Source: Carettochelys insculpta
Lineage: Eukaryota; Chordata; Testudines; Carettochelyidae
Assembly: GCF_033958435.1 (NCBI RefSeq)
Contig: NC_134152.1
Coordinates: forward strand, 11,766,001 to 11,830,000
Direction: 5' to 3'
DNA: 64,000 nt
The position numbers and the translations under genes are program-made. Of the stretch, positions 61,831 to 64,000 are shown piece after piece. The notes below the pieces were generated by a model. It saw only the letters and a program-made list of their open reading frames with translations. It had not been told where the DNA came from and did not search any database. Numbering within the stretch: position 1 is the stretch's first letter; each line of letters starts with the position of its first letter.

Positions 61831-63500
61831 CCTTCTGGCTTTCTGCAAGACCTTGTGGATGAGCACTGTGGGGGGAAACGCGTAAAGTAGGGGGCCCTTC
61901 CATGAAATCATGAATGCGTCCCCCAGGGACCCCCGCCCCAATCCTGCCCTGGAGCAGTACTGGGGGCACTTCTTGTTGTGCTGAGTGGCAAACAGATCTA
62001 TCTGAGGAAACCCCCATGTGTGAAAGATCGGTCGTAGCAGATCGGAACGGATCTGCCATTCGTGCGTGAGTGCAAAGCGCCTGCTCAGCTGGTCTGCTTT
62101 CACGTTGTGAGCGCCCGGCAAATACGAGGCTTTCAACGTTATATTGTTGGCGATGCACCAGTTCCACAGCCGGACTGCTTCCGCACATAGGGCACGGGAT
62201 CGAGCTCCTCCTTGTCGATTTATATAAAACATGGTGGAGGTATTGTCTGTATTGATTCCGACTACTTTGCCTTGTACGTGGTCTCGAAAGTGTTTGCAGG
62301 CGTTGAACACTGCTCTGAGCTCCAGTATATTTATGTGCAGTGACTGTTCCGTAGGGGACCATAGTCCTTGCGTCACTTTGTCGTCGATGTGAGCTCCCCA
62401 TCCTATGTGGGAAGCGTCTGTAGTAAGAAAAATAGAGATTTGTGGTTGGTGAAAGGGTACCCCCTGTCAGCATGTTCTTGGGGTTTACCCGCCACTGCAG
62501 GGATCTGCGCACCTCTGTCGTGGGCAACACCACCCTGCGGACAGTGCGGGATGCCGGCTTGTAGACGCTCGCCAGCCAATGTTGCAGGCTGCGCATATGC
62601 AATCTGGCGTTCTGCACCACAAACGTTGCTGCTGCCATGTGGCCTAGCAGCTGCAAGTACATTAAGACCGGCACCGTGGGGTTGTATGTAATGACTTGCA
62701 CCAGCGAACTGATGGCGTGAAAGCGGGCATCGGGTAGATGGACCCTTGCTGTAATAGAGTTATATGTGCCCCTATGAACTCTATGTCTTGCGTGGGGTCG
62801 GTCTTGGACTTCGCGAGGTTGATGACTAGGCCCAGCGAAGAAAACGTGTCTGCTGTTACGCGTATCATGCGTAGTACCTCTGCCTTCGAGGCCCCTTTCA
62901 GTAGGCAGTCGTCCAGATATGGGAATATAAATACCCCTTGTCTGTGCACGTAGGCTGACACCACTGCCAGGGTTTTGGTTAAGACTCTGGGGGCCGAGGA
63001 GAGGCCAAACGAAAGAACCTTGTATTGGAAATTCTCCTTGCCGACCATAAAACGGAGAAAGCGTCTGTGTGCCGGGTGGATCGTTATATGAAAATACGCA
63101 TCTTGTAAGTCGAGGGCTGCAAACCAATCTCCATCGTCCAGTGTCGTGAGTATAGAGGCGACTGTGATCATCTGAAAACGTCGTTTGCGCAAGTACCGGT
63201 TGAGGCCCCGAAGATCTAAGATGGGCCTCCAGCCTCCTGTTTTCTTCTCTGTGAGGAAGTATCGTGAATAAAAACCTTTCCCCTGGAATCGCTTTGGCAC
63301 TCTTTCCACCGCCCCTATGAACATAAGGTGGTCCACTTCCTGTTTGAGTCTCACCTCGTGGGAAGCATCCCTGAGGTGGGGCCTGGGCGGAGGTTTCAGC
63401 GGTGGGAGCGACTGGAAGGGGATTGCGTAACCCGTGGGTATGATCTCCAGTACCCATTTGTCTGTAGTGATCTTTTGCCATTGGGGGTGGAACGGTTGGA
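61630..63500 (-). pseudogene. DIRS RT/RNase H/methyltransferase-like, two frameshifts (second young copy)
   Basis: RT block GGWRPILDLRGLNRYLRK to FIFPYLDDCLLKG (YLDD at 62,908-62,919) in one frame. A one-base loss near 62,760 moves the thumb region to another frame, and an extra C in a C5 run near 62,460 returns it. RNase H motifs NTDNTSTMFYINR and AHNVKADQLSR, then PQIDLFATQHN and YAFPPTVLI, lie in 61,630-62,376. Confidence 0.85.
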
Positions 63501-63571
63501 GGCGATGATGGAACATTAGCTGGGGATGGCATTGCGCGATGGTAGTGACAGTGCAGCCCTCGACCTGCCCG

Positions 63572-64000
63572 TCAAACTTGTTGCCTTTGGGCCTGCCCTG
63601 AGGACGCACGGCTTTGTTGGGAACGTCGCCGAGGAGTTCTATGCTGTTGCTGCTGTTGATGTCGCCCTTGGTCGTAGCCCCGTTGGTACTGAGCACGCTG
63701 TGGTTGGTATGGGTATCGTCTTTGTTGAGGGTAATACTTTTTCTTCCTGTATGGACGGGTATAAATACCCAGGGTTCTGAGTGTAGCTCTTGAGTCCTTA
63801 CTGGAGTGAAGGACCGAATCGGTTGAATCTGCAAACAACTTCTGCATGTCAAAGGGGAGATCAACAATCTTCGCCTGCAGATCCCTTGGGATACCCGATG
63901 TCTGAAGCCAGGATTCCCTGCGCATGACCACTGCTGTAGCCGTTGAGCGTGCCGCCGTGTCTGCCACATCCAGGGCGATCTGGACTCCTGTCCTCGAAGC
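63572..64000 (-). CDS. gag: DIRS Gag C-terminus, partial (second young copy)
   Basis: Encodes TAARSTATAVVMRRESWLQT, the SKDSRATLRTLGIY block and a Tyr/Arg/Gln-rich basic tail ending at 63,572. It is uninterrupted here, unlike the copy at 30.5-31 kb. The upstream part is outside the window. Confidence 0.85.
   Translation of the reverse strand, partial: ASRTGVQIALDVADTAARSTATAVVMRRESWLQTSGIPRDLQAKIVDLPFDMQKLFADSTDSVLHSSKDSRATLRTLGIYTRPYRKKKYYPQQRRYPYQPQRAQYQRGYDQGRHQQQQQHRTPRRRSQQSRASSGQAQRQQV

Larger units (their letters stand above)
60191..64000 (-). mobile_element. Second young DIRS retrotransposon, cut by the window edge
   Basis: Same subfamily as the copy at 27 kb; terminal repeats and coding regions are highly similar throughout. 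Right terminal repeat 60,191-60,395, ICR 60,461-60,560, recombinase 60.6-61.8 kb, RNase H/RT 61.6-63.5 kb, Gag C-terminus to 64,000. The rest of Gag and the left repeat must lie beyond the window. Confidence 0.92.

Noticed and set aside
53423..64000. Search for USP7 catalytic-Cys and TRAF exons
   Set aside because: No segment encoding NQGATCYMNS-like sequence or the exon before residue 284 was found; the region is repeats and intron.

Overview
This is a vertebrate nuclear window, most likely from a turtle (probably cryptodiran). The repeats point that way: several DIRS-type tyrosine-recombinase retrotransposons, a tRNA-derived SINE resembling the tortoise Pol III SINE, CR1 LINE 3' ends, a Penelope-like element with a GIY-YIG endonuclease, and many hAT-like fossils. 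The species assignment is inference.

The only host gene is USP7 (HAUSP, ubiquitin-specific protease 7), on the minus strand. I can place its last 24 coding exons between 53,422 and 2,817, with matching splice sites and phases. They give exactly 818 codons plus the stop, equal to human residues 285-1102, so this lineage has no net coding indel in that part. The second half of the catalytic domain (with His464 and Asp481), the five ubiquitin-like domains and the C-terminal activating tail are present. The N-terminal TRAF domain and the Cys box (catalytic Cys223) lie upstream, beyond 64,000. About 1.5 kb of probable 3' UTR lies below 2,817, and 1-1,260 is AT-rich flank.

The introns hold the accessory content. 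3.5-4.7 kb: Penelope-like remnant with inverted ends. 6.7 kb: SINE. 9.8 kb: CR1 end. 10.3-15.2 kb: old, complete-ended DIRS of a divergent subfamily. 22.1 kb: rearranged 28S rRNA fragment. 24.6 and 26.7 kb: foldback DNA-transposon derivatives. 27.16-33.25 kb: near full-length DIRS. 36.9-40.7 kb: degraded DIRS. 43.4-44.8 kb: hAT-like MITEs. 48.3 kb: DIRS terminal fragment. 53.5-59.85 kb: hAT transposase fossil split by a DIRS that is itself split by another DIRS. 60.19-64 kb: second young DIRS, cut by the window edge.

Every DIRS copy reads on the minus strand, the same sense as USP7. The two young copies show the full DIRS plan: Gag with Cys clusters, RT with YLDD, RNase H, a methyltransferase-like domain, a tyrosine recombinase with the R/HxxR/Y residues, split inverted terminal repeats and an internal complementary region (ICR). 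Both carry single-base frameshifts, several in homopolymers, so they are either recently dead or affected by base-calling error.
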